Below are positions 9,924 to 18,669 of a stretch of DNA of 64,000 nucleotides, one piece after another; position 1 is the first letter of the stretch; each line of letters opens with the position of its first letter. The notes below the pieces were generated by a model. It had not been told where the DNA came from. It did no database searches and was given only the letters and a program-made list of their open reading frames with translations. Source of the DNA: Gracilimonas mengyeensis (GTDB taxonomy: Bacteria; Bacteroidota; Rhodothermia; Balneolales; Balneolaceae); the NCBI RefSeq assembly GCF_900182705.1, contig NZ_FXTP01000001.1, positions 1-64,000 of the forward strand, in the 5' to 3' direction. A program made the translations under genes and the position numbers.

Positions 9924-11297
9924 ATGTCTGAAAAGAAAGCCCATATATTGGTAACGGATGATGAGAAATCAATCCGTAATACCCTTAAGGAAATCCTGGA
10001 ATTTGAGGATTACCTGGTTTCTGCCGTAGAGAGCGGACAGGCAGCGCTGGATTTTATTGAAAAGAATGACATAGACCTGATGTTTCTCGACATCAAGATG
10101 CAGGGCATGGACGGCTTGGAAACCCTGGAGAAACTTCGTGAGGATGGATATGGATTTCCCGTCATCATGATATCAGGCCATGGCACCATTGAGATTGCGG
10201 TAGAGGCGACCAAGATGGGCGCTTATGATTTCCTGGAAAAACCCCCGGATTTAAATCGCTTGCTCATTGCGGTGCGCAATGCACTCTCACAGCAAAACCT
10301 GCAAAAGGAATACAAGCAGATTAAAAAGAAGCTGCCCAAGATTCAGGAGATTATCGGGGAGAGCAAAGCCATTGAAGAGATTAAGACGATGATCGAAAAG
10401 GTGGCACCCACGCATTCCAGGGTACTTATTACCGGCGAAAACGGAACCGGCAAAGAGTTGGTAGCGAGATGGATCCATGAGAAAAGTCCGCGCAGTGCCG
10501 GACCATTTGTGGAGGTTAACTGCGCCGCCATCCCTTCAGATTTGCTGGAAAGCGAACTATTTGGGCACGAGAAAGGAGCCTTTACCGGGGCCTCGGAGCA
10601 GCGCATCGGTAAATTTGAACAAGCCGACGGGGGATCGCTCTTCCTGGATGAAATTGGAGATATGAGCCTGGAGGCACAGGCCAAAGTGTTACGTGCTTTA
10701 CAGGAAAGTATCATCACACGCGTAGGTGGTAATGAATCTATCAAAGTGGATGTACGCATTTTAGCTGCTACCAATAAAGACCTGGAAGAGGAAATTAGCG
10801 AGGGTAATTTTCGGGAGGATTTATTTCATCGCATTAGCGTGATTCCTATAGAAGTACCGCCGCTGCGTGAACGGCAGAAAGATATCCCACTAATAGCTCA
10901 GGCATGTTTGCAGAATTTGAAGGAGCGGGATATCAGTTTTTCATCGATTTCATTTTCAAATGATGGTCTCAAAGCTCTTCAACAAAAAGAATGGAGCGGT
11001 AATGTGCGGGAGCTGCAAAATGCGGTAGAACGACTTGGTATTTTAGCCACCGGGGAAGAGATCACCGAAGAAACCGTGCAAAACGTACTGAAATCCAGAG
11101 ACTTAAAGGCGGAAGACTTGGGAAATCTTGCAGACGAAACCGAGGACTTTCAGGATTTTAAGGAAACGGCCGAACGTCTTTTTCTGGTGAAACAACTGGA
11201 GAAAAACGACTGGAATATCTCTCAGACTGCGGAAACCATTGGCATACAGCGCAGCCATATGTACAACAAAATGAAAAAATATAACATAGAACGATAA
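9924..11297 (+). CDS. Sigma-54-dependent response regulator, NtrC/NtrX family
   Basis: Transcription activator of 457 aa with receiver, AAA+ and Fis-type DNA-binding domains. The receiver (about 5-120) has the acidic pair Asp12/Asp13 and phosphoacceptor Asp56 (LMFLDIKM). The AAA+ domain (about 140-380) has Walker A GENGTGK at 171-177, the sigma-54 contact loop GAFTGA at 218-223 and Walker B LFLDEIGDM. The C-terminus (NDWNISQTAETIGIQRSHMYNKMKKY) is the Fis-like helix-turn-helix. The domain spacing is NtrX-like. No sensor kinase gene is adjacent, so its signal is unknown. folD follows 7 bp downstream. Confidence 0.92.
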   Translation: MSEKKAHILVTDDEKSIRNTLKEILEFEDYLVSAVESGQAALDFIEKNDIDLMFLDIKMQGMDGLETLEKLREDGYGFPVIMISGHGTIEIAVEATKMGAYDFLEKPPDLNRLLIAVRNALSQQNLQKEYKQIKKKLPKIQEIIGESKAIEEIKTMIEKVAPTHSRVLITGENGTGKELVARWIHEKSPRSAGPFVEVNCAAIPSDLLESELFGHEKGAFTGASEQRIGKFEQADGGSLFLDEIGDMSLEAQAKVLRALQESIITRVGGNESIKVDVRILAATNKDLEEEISEGNFREDLFHRISVIPIEVPPLRERQKDIPLIAQACLQNLKERDISFSSISFSNDGLKALQQKEWSGNVRELQNAVERLGILATGEEITEETVQNVLKSRDLKAEDLGNLADETEDFQDFKETAERLFLVKQLEKNDWNISQTAETIGIQRSHMYNKMKKYNIER

Positions 11298-11304
11298 ACA
11301 TACC

Positions 11305-12195
11305 ATGAGCGCAGAAATAATTGACGGGAAGAAAGTAGCTGGATTAGTAAGAAGTCGTGTACGGGAGGATGTAGAAGACTGGAAAAGCAAAGGCAATCGG
11401 GCGCCTTTTCTACAGGTGGTTTTGGTGGGGGATGATCCTGCATCTAAAGTATACACTGGGGCAAAAACACGTGCCTGTGAAGAAGTAGGCATAGAAACCC
11501 ATACCGAAATTTTGCAGGATACCATTTCGGCGAAGGAGCTCAAGTCCATCATTCAAGGGTATAATGAAGATGATTCTGTGGATGGAATTTTAGTGCAACT
11601 TCCTCTGCCTTCACATTTATCTTCTCATGACGTAATTGAAAGCATTGATCATCGCAAAGATGTAGATGGCTTTCATCCAATGAACGTGGGGCGGCTTACC
11701 GTAGATCAACCCTGTTTCAAAAGCTGTACCCCGGCCGGTATTATGGAATTATTTAAGCATTACAGCATCCCGGTCAAGGCCAAACACGCCGTAGTAGTGG
11801 GAGCCAGTAACATTGTGGGTTCGCCCATGGCTATCATGCTTTCACGTGAAAATGCGGCAGGCAAAGCAACTACGACCATCTGCCACAAGTACACCAAAGA
11901 TTTAACCCAACACACCATCTCTGCCGATATCGTGATTGCCGCTGCAGGTCAGCCACACCTCATCAAAGCCGAAATGGTTAAAGAAGGCGCTGTGGTGATT
12001 GATGTAGGCATCAACCGTGTGGCCGATGAAACCCGTGAAAAAGGCTATAAACTTGTAGGGGACGTAGACTTTGAATCCGTGAAAAAGAAAGCCAGCTGGA
12101 TTACACCGGTACCAGGCGGAGTAGGCCCCATGACCGTTGCCATGTTGATGAAGAATACCTTGCTGGCAGCCAAAAAAAGTATTTATCCGGAATAG
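11305..12195 (+). CDS. folD: Methylenetetrahydrofolate dehydrogenase/cyclohydrolase FolD
   Basis: Bifunctional one-carbon enzyme interconverting 5,10-methylene- and 10-formyl-tetrahydrofolate with NADP. 296 aa, standard length. The catalytic region with its lysine is clear (DDPASKVYTGAKTRACEEVGI), as is the second signature (VDGILVQLPLPSHL) and the Rossmann motif (VVVGASNIVGSPMA). The C-terminal PGGVGPMTVAMLMKNT motif is complete. It ends in a 13-bp tail-to-tail overlap with the PIN toxin gene on the other strand. Confidence 0.96.
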   Translation: MSAEIIDGKKVAGLVRSRVREDVEDWKSKGNRAPFLQVVLVGDDPASKVYTGAKTRACEEVGIETHTEILQDTISAKELKSIIQGYNEDDSVDGILVQLPLPSHLSSHDVIESIDHRKDVDGFHPMNVGRLTVDQPCFKSCTPAGIMELFKHYSIPVKAKHAVVVGASNIVGSPMAIMLSRENAAGKATTTICHKYTKDLTQHTISADIVIAAAGQPHLIKAEMVKEGAVVIDVGINRVADETREKGYKLVGDVDFESVKKKASWITPVPGGVGPMTVAMLMKNTLLAAKKSIYPE

Positions 12196-12605
12196 TTTAC
12201 GGTTTGGATATCTAACTCAATGGCGGCTTTCAGCAACACGTTATCAAAAGTAAACAAGGCTAGTAGATGGTTTTTTGCTATACCAAGATGAATAGCATCA
12301 AGCGTTCGGAGTGGTGTCGTAGTATTTTTAAGCAAGAGTTCTGCAGATTTGAAATCAAGGTCTTCTAATTCTATGTATTCGAATAGGTTTTCAGATCGGT
12401 GAAACTTATACATCTCATGTGTTAGCTGGACATCTTCAACAGAAATTTGGCCAATTCGATTACGCTTTTTCAAAGCTGAATAAAACTCAACATCTGTTAA
12501 TGAGCTTACATAGGTAGTCTCAGTTGAGCCAATTATTCTTTCAACAGTGGCACTTTTCTGTTCCGCAATGTAATAAGCAAAAAGCGTACTTGTATCTACA
12601 TACAT
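12183..12605 (-). CDS. PIN-domain toxin (VapC-like) of a type II toxin-antitoxin pair
   Basis: Predicted ribonuclease toxin of 140 aa. The four acidic PIN residues are visible: Asp4 (MYVDTSTLF), Glu40 (LTDVEFYSAL), Asp103 (LRTLDAIHLGIA) and Asp121 (FTFDNVLL). I chose the ATG at 12605 because it puts the first aspartate at the usual distance from the N-terminus and lies one base after the antitoxin stop (TGATATG), a coupled arrangement. Its 3' end overlaps that of folD on the opposite strand. Family call good; target RNA unknown. Confidence 0.85.
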   Translation of the reverse strand: MYVDTSTLFAYYIAEQKSATVERIIGSTETTYVSSLTDVEFYSALKKRNRIGQISVEDVQLTHEMYKFHRSENLFEYIELEDLDFKSAELLLKNTTTPLRTLDAIHLGIAKNHLLALFTFDNVLLKAAIELDIQTVNYSG

Positions 12606-12606
12606 A

Positions 12607-12864
12607 TCAATATCGTTCTTCTCTGCGCATATCCACGACAAATTCTGACATGGGTTTCCCTTTCACTTTTATTTTCTTTCGAAACTCCGTCATATCCGGA
12701 AATTTATTTTTACCCTTCTTTTGATTTTTTTCCGGCTCTTCATAGTTCACCAGTTTAGCTACGGGTTTATTATGACGGGTAATGATCACTTCTTCGCCTT
12801 GCTCAGCTTCGGTGAGATATTTAGCTAATTGCTCTCTGACTTGGTTGACAGGTACTTTTTTCAT
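12607..12864 (-). CDS. Phd/YefM-type antitoxin
   Basis: Antitoxin of 85 aa upstream of the PIN toxin on the same strand. The N-terminal half (VNQVREQLAKYLTEAEQGEEVIITRHNKPVAKLV) is a textbook Phd/YefM DNA-binding domain, and the basic, lysine-rich C-terminal tail is the likely toxin-neutralising segment. The ATG at 12864 fits the family's N-terminus; the upstream in-frame extension is not conserved-looking. Phd-PIN pairing is a known mix. Such antitoxins usually repress their own operon. Confidence 0.83.
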   Translation of the reverse strand: MKKVPVNQVREQLAKYLTEAEQGEEVIITRHNKPVAKLVNYEEPEKNQKKGKNKFPDMTEFRKKIKVKGKPMSEFVVDMRREERY

Positions 12865-13046
12865 GACACCATTGGTTAATTCTGTACATAAATAAATGTA
12901 CATAAACTGGTTTTTCATTCCTAATGTGCATTTAAACGCTGTATAGGTATAAAACAATTCCAGAAATTAATTTAAATAGGGGTGACAATATGATGTCACC
13001 CGGTGTGTGTAACTTGGAGTAAATCAAAAAACAAACACACACTACG

Positions 13047-13388
13047 ATGACAAATCAAGCACTTTCAATTACTCCAGAAACAAACAATAGCACTCAACTT
13101 TTTGCGGTTCCTATTCTTAAGCGTATTGAGCAAGAAGGGCGGGAAGAATATTCCGAGATGCAGCAAGCTTTCGATTTGCTGGGATGGGGCAGTTTACCAG
13201 ATGAGCTCAAAATTGAGATCAGTGACGATGTGAAATTTATGGTGGAAGAGCTGAAAGGCCGGTTTTCTTCCTGCGATCCTCATGTAGAGCGACGCCGTGA
13301 ATCAGTTCATTACTGGGTTAGCTGCTACCAGGATGGTATTTGCAGTCTTCAAACAGCTGTTAAAGCGCTTAAGGTGAAATCTCTTTGA
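13047..13388 (+). CDS. Hypothetical protein, 113 aa
   Basis: I do not recognise this protein. It is mostly helical and acidic in the middle (EGREEYSEMQQAFDLLGWGSLPDELKIEISDDVKFMVEELKGRF), with three cysteines in the second half and no signal peptide or membrane segment. Just upstream, GTGTGTGT (13002-13010 area) and CACACACAC (13034-13042 area) can pair over the leader, possibly masking the start region. Coding status rests on a clean ATG frame and protein-like composition. Confidence 0.55.
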   Translation: MTNQALSITPETNNSTQLFAVPILKRIEQEGREEYSEMQQAFDLLGWGSLPDELKIEISDDVKFMVEELKGRFSSCDPHVERRRESVHYWVSCYQDGICSLQTAVKALKVKSL

Positions 13389-13448
13389 ATCTTAATGAAA
13401 TCAGATGGGAAGGACTTCTGGAAGTAACGGAGCGACACTAAGGCGGGC

Positions 13449-14216
13449 TCACGATTTTGTTTTATTACGTGAACTTATGTCCTCATTTACTTCCTGATCT
13501 TCTTCTGTTTCGTCTGGCAAAATCCGGTGTTGAACGGGATTACTTAGAGTATCGATGATAAGCTGTGTAATCGTTTTAAACTTCTTCTTTTGCTTACTAA
13601 AGTAATATCTGAGTACACCCATAAAACTGAAATAACCGGCAATCCCTCCTAAGGGTGTTAAGGGGATGAAGGTTGATTTAGGTAGGCCAATACTTTTTAG
13701 CAAGATCATCAAAAAAATAGCCCCTAAGATGGCGGACAAACCAAGTCCTGGAAAGCGAAGGTCATCCCAGTTGACGTGGTGGATGATCCGGGTGCGGTCT
13801 TTTTCGGGTAAAACAGTAATCCTCCGCAGACTTTCGAGACGGTTCTCAACCTGTTCCCAGTCATAGCCGTTACCTACTTTCTCAACTTCCCCTTTCTTGC
13901 CTGTAAACGTATTGAGTTCAGGGAACAATTGGTCTAAATGTAATTCCGTTACGGTATTATCAATAACTACGGTTGACTTCAGTTCACTGCTTCCCAGAAG
14001 CCAATTGAAAGATTGCTCCGAAGTATGCATGTAGTTACTGATGGCCTGTCGCAAGGCTTGAGGTGGAATGCCTACTTCTTCAGCTATCTCGAACAGTTCT
14101 TCTTCCGATACCCCTTGTTCATGGGGTGTGGCTTTATCTTGAGAAAGTTGAATCTCAGAGGCTTTGGAAAGTATTTCCGCAATTTCCTTTTTTGAAAAAA
14201 ACTTGGAATCAGCCAT
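13449..14216 (-). CDS. Membrane protein of unknown function with N-terminal helical domain
   Basis: 255 aa from the ATG at 14216 (MADSKFFSKKEIAEIL); a TTG at 14285 would add 23 unconserved-looking residues. The N-terminal domain (about 5-70) has the pattern 'KKEIAEILSKASEIQ ... GVSEEELFEIAEEVGIPPQALRQAI', seen at the start of many bacterial membrane proteins of unknown function. Two membrane segments follow near 155-205 (LGLSAILGAIFLMILL and FIPLTPLGGIAGYFSFMGVL), then a charged cytoplasmic tail. No function can be assigned. Confidence 0.65.
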   Translation of the reverse strand: MADSKFFSKKEIAEILSKASEIQLSQDKATPHEQGVSEEELFEIAEEVGIPPQALRQAISNYMHTSEQSFNWLLGSSELKSTVVIDNTVTELHLDQLFPELNTFTGKKGEVEKVGNGYDWEQVENRLESLRRITVLPEKDRTRIIHHVNWDDLRFPGLGLSAILGAIFLMILLKSIGLPKSTFIPLTPLGGIAGYFSFMGVLRYYFSKQKKKFKTITQLIIDTLSNPVQHRILPDETEEDQEVNEDISSRNKTKS

Positions 14217-14322
14217 AGAACTTGTAGAATTTACACGTTTAGTCTCATTTCGTATTGAACTTACAATATCTTCATTAACATACAAGAAGGCTTTTCAGTA
14301 GTTCTGTATTAGAGTTTAAAAG

Positions 14323-14436
14323 TTAATGATGGGCTTTACCTTTAATGAAAATGTTGGCGGATTTACTTTTTTCGGTGGAGTTGGAGAACAATTGCTGACC
14401 TTCATCTTTACTGTAAAATGCTTTGGAAGAGGCCAT
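14323..14436 (-). CDS. Possible small protein, 37 aa
   Basis: A short ATG-initiated frame reads MASSKAFYSKDEG...ANIFIKGKAHH and stops with TAA. It is polar, serine- and lysine-rich, with no membrane segment or cysteine. It lies upstream of the membrane-protein gene on the same strand, separated by about 105 bases. The third-position pattern looks coding, but a frame this short can be chance. Confidence 0.4.
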   Translation of the reverse strand: MASSKAFYSKDEGQQLFSNSTEKSKSANIFIKGKAHH

Positions 14437-14511
14437 TTTTTATTTTTTGTGATGGCTACGTAAATCAACGAAAAAATATTATTCAATGCAGAAGTTCCAC
14501 AGAGATATACT

Positions 14512-14519
14512 TATCTTTG
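14512..14519 (+). promoter_or_regulatory. Promoter -7 box for guaB
   Basis: TATCTTTG, an exact match to the Bacteroidota -7 consensus TAnnTTTG, 28 bases before the guaB start. No clear TTG upstream element. Confidence 0.6.
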
Positions 14520-14547
14520 AAAAACTGCAAGCCAAACTTTAGCCTTA

Positions 14548-16035
14548 ATGCATAACACAAATAATTCTTATCCCTTCGAACGCATTACACGCCAAGGCCT
14601 TACGTACGACGACGTTCTCTTGGTTCCTAACTATTCTCAAGTACTTCCACGCAATGTGGACACCACTGTTAACCTCACACCTTCGCTCAAATTAAATGTC
14701 CCCATCATAAGTGCGGCCATGGATACGGTATCTGAATACCGCCTGGCTATTGCACTGGCTCGTGAGGGCGGCATCGCGATGCTGCATAAAAACATGAGCA
14801 TTGAAGATCAGGCCGAGCATGTTCGGCTGGTGAAGCGCAGTGAAAGCGGGATGATTGTGGATCCGGTAACTCTCAAGGAAGATGCCACAGTTCGTGAAGC
14901 ACGCGCGCTCATGAAAAAACAAAAAATTGGTGGAATCCCCATTGTGGATAAAGCCGGTATTTTGGTTGGTATTGTAACGAATCGTGATCTGCGATTTGAG
15001 TCGGCCATGAATAAGAAGCTGGGCGAGATCATGACCCATGAAGATCTCGTTACGGCCAAAGAGGGAACTAACCTGCAGCAAGCCGAGAAAATTCTGCAAC
15101 ACTACAAAGTGGAAAAGCTACCTATCGTAAACGATAATAATAAGCTGGTAGGGCTGATCACTTTCAAGGATATTGAAAAGAAAATGAACTTCCCGAATGC
15201 CTGCAAAGATGATATGGGGCGATTGCGGGTTGGCGCAGCGGTAGGGGTTACGCCTGATACCATGGACCGTGTGGATGCGCTGGTAGCTACAGGTGTTGAT
15301 GCTATCACCGTGGATACCGCACACGGGCATTCCAAAGGCGTACTGGAAACCATCAAAAAAATTAAAGAAACTTATCCTGACCTGAATGTGATAGGCGGCA
15401 ATATTGCTACGAAGTCGGCTGCTGAGGCCCTGGTTGAAGCCGGAGCTGATGTAGTGAAAGTTGGAGTAGGTCCTGGTTCTATATGCACAACACGTGTGGT
15501 AACCGGTGTTGGTGTACCTCAGCTTAGCGCTGTGATGGAAGTGGCCGAATTTACCCGTGAAAAAGGTGTTGGGCTTATTGCCGACGGAGGTATCAAACAA
15601 ACCGGCGATATCCCCAAGGCTATTGCGGGTGGTGCGGATGCTGTTATGATGGGATCCATGTTTGCCGGTGTAGACGAGAGTCCAGGAGAGACCATCATCT
15701 ATGAATCCCGTAAATATAAATCCTACCGTGGCATGGGCAGCATAAGTGCCATGAATAAAGGTTCCAAAGACCGTTATTTCCAGGATGTGGAAGATGATAT
15801 TAATAAATTGGTTCCTGAAGGTATCGAAGGACGCGTGCCATTTAAAGGATACCTCAGCGAAGTAGTGCACCAAATGACCGGTGGATTACGCGCAGCCATG
15901 GGCTATGCCGGTGCTGCTACCATTGATGACATGAAAAGTGCAGAATTTGTTCAGATTTCGGCCGCAGCATACAGAGAAAGTCATCCGCATTCGGTTCAGA
16001 TTACCAAAGAAGCGCCTAATTACTCGGTATCCTAA
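14548..16035 (+). CDS. guaB: Inosine-5'-monophosphate dehydrogenase GuaB
   Basis: Catalyses the NAD-dependent oxidation of IMP to XMP, the committed step to GMP. 495 aa. The barrel is interrupted by two CBS domains (about 100-215; [17 protein letters not shown] ... and [18 protein letters not shown]...). The catalytic cysteine is Cys313 in GPGSICTTR; the flap ([10 protein letters not shown]) and the C-terminal '[12 protein letters not shown]' segment are intact. It has its own promoter box, and a glycosyltransferase gene follows closely. Confidence 0.97.
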   Translation: MHNTNNSYPFERITRQGLTYDDVLLVPNYSQVLPRNVDTTVNLTPSLKLNVPIISAAMDTVSEYRLAIALAREGGIAMLHKNMSIEDQAEHVRLVKRSESGMIVDPVTLKEDATVREARALMKKQKIGGIPIVDKAGILVGIVTNRDLRFESAMNKKLGEIMTHEDLVTAKEGTNLQQAEKILQHYKVEKLPIVNDNNKLVGLITFKDIEKKMNFPNACKDDMGRLRVGAAVGVTPDTMDRVDALVATGVDAITVDTAHGHSKGVLETIKKIKETYPDLNVIGGNIATKSAAEALVEAGADVVKVGVGPGSICTTRVVTGVGVPQLSAVMEVAEFTREKGVGLIADGGIKQTGDIPKAIAGGADAVMMGSMFAGVDESPGETIIYESRKYKSYRGMGSISAMNKGSKDRYFQDVEDDINKLVPEGIEGRVPFKGYLSEVVHQMTGGLRAAMGYAGAATIDDMKSAEFVQISAAAYRESHPHSVQITKEAPNYSVS

Positions 16036-16050
16036 CCGGTTTTGGCGGAC

Positions 16051-17319
16051 ATGAAGAACGTACTCGTTATTGTATATTACTTCCCTCCGATGGGGGGAAG
16101 TGGTGTGCAGCGTCCTCTCAAATTTGTTAAGTATTTGCGTGATTTTGGGTGGGACCCCATTATTCTTTGTCCCGAACCCGGGGCCTATCATACCTTTGAC
16201 CAATCGCTGATGGAGGAGGTGCACAATGCCAACCTCCAGGTATTCCGCGTGCCGGTTGATACGCCTTTTCATAAAACCGGACAAAAACAGAAGCAGGTTC
16301 GTATTCCTCCGGCAATAGCGAAAATTCTGCGCTGGTTTTCTTCCTTCTTTTTCTTGCCAGATAACAAGAAGAAATGGATTGAACCCGGCCTGGAGGCTGC
16401 TATGAAAATAATTGAGGAACAAGACATCGATCTGATTTTTTCCTCTGCTCCGCCTTACAGCAACTTGATGCTTGCTAAATCTATCAAGCAAAAAACAGGG
16501 CTTCCGGTGGTCATGGATTTGCGGGATGACTGGCTGGAAAGCCATCTCATCAAATACCCTACACGCTGGCACAAAAACCGTATGCGACAGCTTGAAGCGG
16601 AAACCTTATCTGAAGCTGATGGATTGTTGACCATAAACGAGCGAATTGCCCAAAGTTTAAAGGAGCGTACTCAAAAAGAGGTAGAAGTGATTGGCCATGG
16701 ATACGACCCCGAAGATTTTAAGGGTTTAGGAGCTGATCAATATCCCCCCAACAAAAAACTAACCTTTTTATACAGCGGCACCTTTTATCCGGATAGCCGG
16801 CCGGATACATTTCTGAGGGCCTGGGCTGAATTATTGAAGGAGAGTCCTTCACTCAAAGAACGTGTTGAACTTCAATTTCAAGGGCGGCTGGAAAATGCTC
16901 ACTGGAAATTGATCAATGAACTTAACCTAAAAGATCTGGTGGTGGATTTTGGATATGTAGATCATGACACGGCAGTGCGTAACCTCTTGAGGGCAGATGT
17001 GCTTTGGTTGATTGTAGGTCATAAAAAGAATGCAGAGATTATCTCATTAGGAAAAACGAGTGAATATTTTGCCGCACGTAAACCTATTTTAGGTTTGGTG
17101 CCGAAAGGCAGCGCTCGCGATATGTTGCTAAATTACGGTAATGCTTTTATCGCTGCCCCCTACCACATCTCGCAAATAAAAAAGCAGTTGGAAGTTATTT
17201 TGAAGCACAAACGGAATGGAGACTGGCCGGAACCTTCAGAGGAAGTGATACAGTCTTTTAACCGGAGAAAATTGACAGGAGAACTCACCCGGATGTTTGA
17301 TCAAATTAATTCCCGATAA
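16051..17319 (+). CDS. Family 4-like glycosyltransferase
   Basis: GT-B fold sugar transferase of 422 aa. The N-terminus (VLVIVYYFPPMGGSGVQRPLKFVKYL) is the classic acceptor-domain opening of GT4-like enzymes, and the second Rossmann half holds 'LTFLYSGTFYPDSRPDTFLRAW' and 'DFGYVDHDTAVRNLLRADVLWLIVG'. A tryptophan-rich patch (ILRWFSSFFFLPDNKKKWIEPG) could contact the membrane. I use the ATG at 16051; a TTG three codons earlier is possible. Substrate unknown; probably envelope polysaccharide or glycolipid. A CCGATAA/TTATCGG hairpin (17313-17329) overlaps the stop codon. Confidence 0.82.
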   Translation: MKNVLVIVYYFPPMGGSGVQRPLKFVKYLRDFGWDPIILCPEPGAYHTFDQSLMEEVHNANLQVFRVPVDTPFHKTGQKQKQVRIPPAIAKILRWFSSFFFLPDNKKKWIEPGLEAAMKIIEEQDIDLIFSSAPPYSNLMLAKSIKQKTGLPVVMDLRDDWLESHLIKYPTRWHKNRMRQLEAETLSEADGLLTINERIAQSLKERTQKEVEVIGHGYDPEDFKGLGADQYPPNKKLTFLYSGTFYPDSRPDTFLRAWAELLKESPSLKERVELQFQGRLENAHWKLINELNLKDLVVDFGYVDHDTAVRNLLRADVLWLIVGHKKNAEIISLGKTSEYFAARKPILGLVPKGSARDMLLNYGNAFIAAPYHISQIKKQLEVILKHKRNGDWPEPSEEVIQSFNRRKLTGELTRMFDQINSR

Positions 17320-17335
17320 TATTTATCGGTTTGCT

Positions 17336-17343
17336 TAACTTTG
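17336..17343 (+). promoter_or_regulatory. TAACTTTG box ahead of the M23 peptidase
   Basis: Exact match to TAnnTTTG, but only 6 bases separate it from the ATG at 17350, so a transcript from it would be nearly leaderless. May be chance. Confidence 0.3.
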
Positions 17344-17349
17344 TGTGCT

Positions 17350-18207
17350 ATGGTTGAACTGCTAAAAAAATTATTTGAGCAACGTCAGCGAGATATCACC
17401 GTAATTTTGCTGGATGATTCTAAGCCCGACGAAGATAATTCCTACAGAATAAATCCCAATGGTTTAATTGGGCTGATATTGGGAATTTCAGGAGTTTTTG
17501 CGGTTATTGTTGCTCTATTGTTTATGTTAACTCCAATTGGAAGCTTACTTTATAGCAATGATGACGCTGAAATAAGAGCCCAGATTTTGGAGGTTACCAA
17601 CCGAACCATGGCCCTGGAGGATTCGCTGCGACAAAGGGACTTGCAACTACAAGAAATGAAAAATATCATTCGTTTTAGTGTAGATACTACCTTAACTCCT
17701 GACGAACGTTTCATGAGTATGGGAGATGAGAACGCTCCTTTTACTAGTCCAGATATATTGGCTTCAGAGCGAATGGAAAACCTGGAGCAATTTTCTCAAA
17801 ACGAAATTATATTTTCTAATATCTTTAAAGCCACTCCTGATTTTCCGGCTCGATATCCTGTAAAAGGAACGTTAACCAGAAGATATTTGCCGGGACAGGA
17901 TCATTTTGGAATGGATATTGCAACAAAAGATAGGGAACCCGTTATAAACGTGGCAGATGGTTCCGTGATAAATAGCAGTTGGACCATTAATAATGGTTAC
18001 ATAATCTCGGTACAACATAGTGACGGGTTGGTAAGCACTTACAAACACTTGGCAACCGTGAGCAAAAGGGAAGGCGACCTGGCATTGCGAGGCGATATAC
18101 TTGGCGAAACCGGAAACACCGGAGTACTAAGTACCGGCCCTCATTTGCATTTTGAAATATGGAAGAATGGTGTACCTCAAAATCCTGAAAAATATTTAAT
18201 TAAATAA
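17350..18207 (+). CDS. M23 (LytM-type) metallopeptidase, membrane-anchored
   Basis: Peptidoglycan endopeptidase of 285 aa. A cytoplasmic N-terminus (about 1-38) is followed by one membrane segment (LIGLILGISGVFAVIVALLFML), a coiled-coil stretch (AEIRAQILEVTNRTMALEDSLRQRDLQLQEM) and the C-terminal peptidase domain. The zinc ligands are intact: His185 and Asp189 in DHFGMD, His267 in HLHFE, with His265 as catalytic partner, so it should be active. ATG at 17350; a TTG three codons before is possible. It is 7 bp from a bactofilin gene, a common pairing in which the bactofilin scaffold positions the peptidase. Confidence 0.9.
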   Translation: MVELLKKLFEQRQRDITVILLDDSKPDEDNSYRINPNGLIGLILGISGVFAVIVALLFMLTPIGSLLYSNDDAEIRAQILEVTNRTMALEDSLRQRDLQLQEMKNIIRFSVDTTLTPDERFMSMGDENAPFTSPDILASERMENLEQFSQNEIIFSNIFKATPDFPARYPVKGTLTRRYLPGQDHFGMDIATKDREPVINVADGSVINSSWTINNGYIISVQHSDGLVSTYKHLATVSKREGDLALRGDILGETGNTGVLSTGPHLHFEIWKNGVPQNPEKYLIK

Positions 18208-18214
18208 TAGAAGC

Positions 18215-18664
18215 ATGCTGAATTCGAGACGATCAAAGAGTAAGAGCAGTACTCCTAATTCAAACGGCGGTAACTCACCAGCTGTAAATATTATAAGTGA
18301 AGGCACCCAGCTTGACGGTGACCTGAACTCGCAAACGGATATTCGCATAGCCGGAACGATTACCGGGGAGGCAATTTCTAAAGGTAAAGTCATTATTACC
18401 GGCAGCGGAAAAGTGGTTGGTAACATTACCTCGGCTGATGCAGATATTGCTGGTAAAATTGAAGGGGAGGTAAAGGTTTCGAATAAACTAACCCTTCGTG
18501 ATTCTGCCGTGGTGGATGGAAATATCTTCACCAAAACACTGATTGTGGAAGAAGGCGCCAAAGTAAACGGTTCTTGCAAAATGGGTGCTGATATAAAATC
18601 GATCTCACGCAATAGTGATGCCGACTACGCCAGCGATACCAAAAAAGTACAATCCTCATCCTGA
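18215..18664 (+). CDS. Bactofilin (polymer-forming cytoskeletal protein)
   Basis: 149 aa: a short serine/lysine-rich N-terminus, then the beta-helical bactofilin domain (about 25-120) with its repeating pattern (IISEGTQLDGDLNSQTDIRIAGTITGEAISKGKVII ... GNITSADADIAGKIEGEVKV), and a disordered serine-rich tail. Bactofilins self-assemble without nucleotide and organise wall enzymes or other envelope machines. The upstream M23 peptidase is its likely partner; the ATP synthase genes begin 5 bp downstream. Confidence 0.93.
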   Translation: MLNSRRSKSKSSTPNSNGGNSPAVNIISEGTQLDGDLNSQTDIRIAGTITGEAISKGKVIITGSGKVVGNITSADADIAGKIEGEVKVSNKLTLRDSAVVDGNIFTKTLIVEEGAKVNGSCKMGADIKSISRNSDADYASDTKKVQSSS

Positions 18665-18669
18665 CTTAA

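Noticed and set aside
15118-15873. 251-codon minus-strand frame inside guaB
   Set aside because: Antisense to a certain gene, His/Phe/Tyr-rich peptide typical of a shadow frame.
15886-16572. 228-codon minus-strand frame over guaB end and the glycosyltransferase
   Set aside because: Overlaps two well-supported genes in antisense and shows no domain.
17313-17329. CCGATAA/TTATCGG hairpin as a terminator
   Set aside because: AT-rich stem over the stop codon, no T run, and the next gene starts 20 bases later; left as a note in the gene entry.
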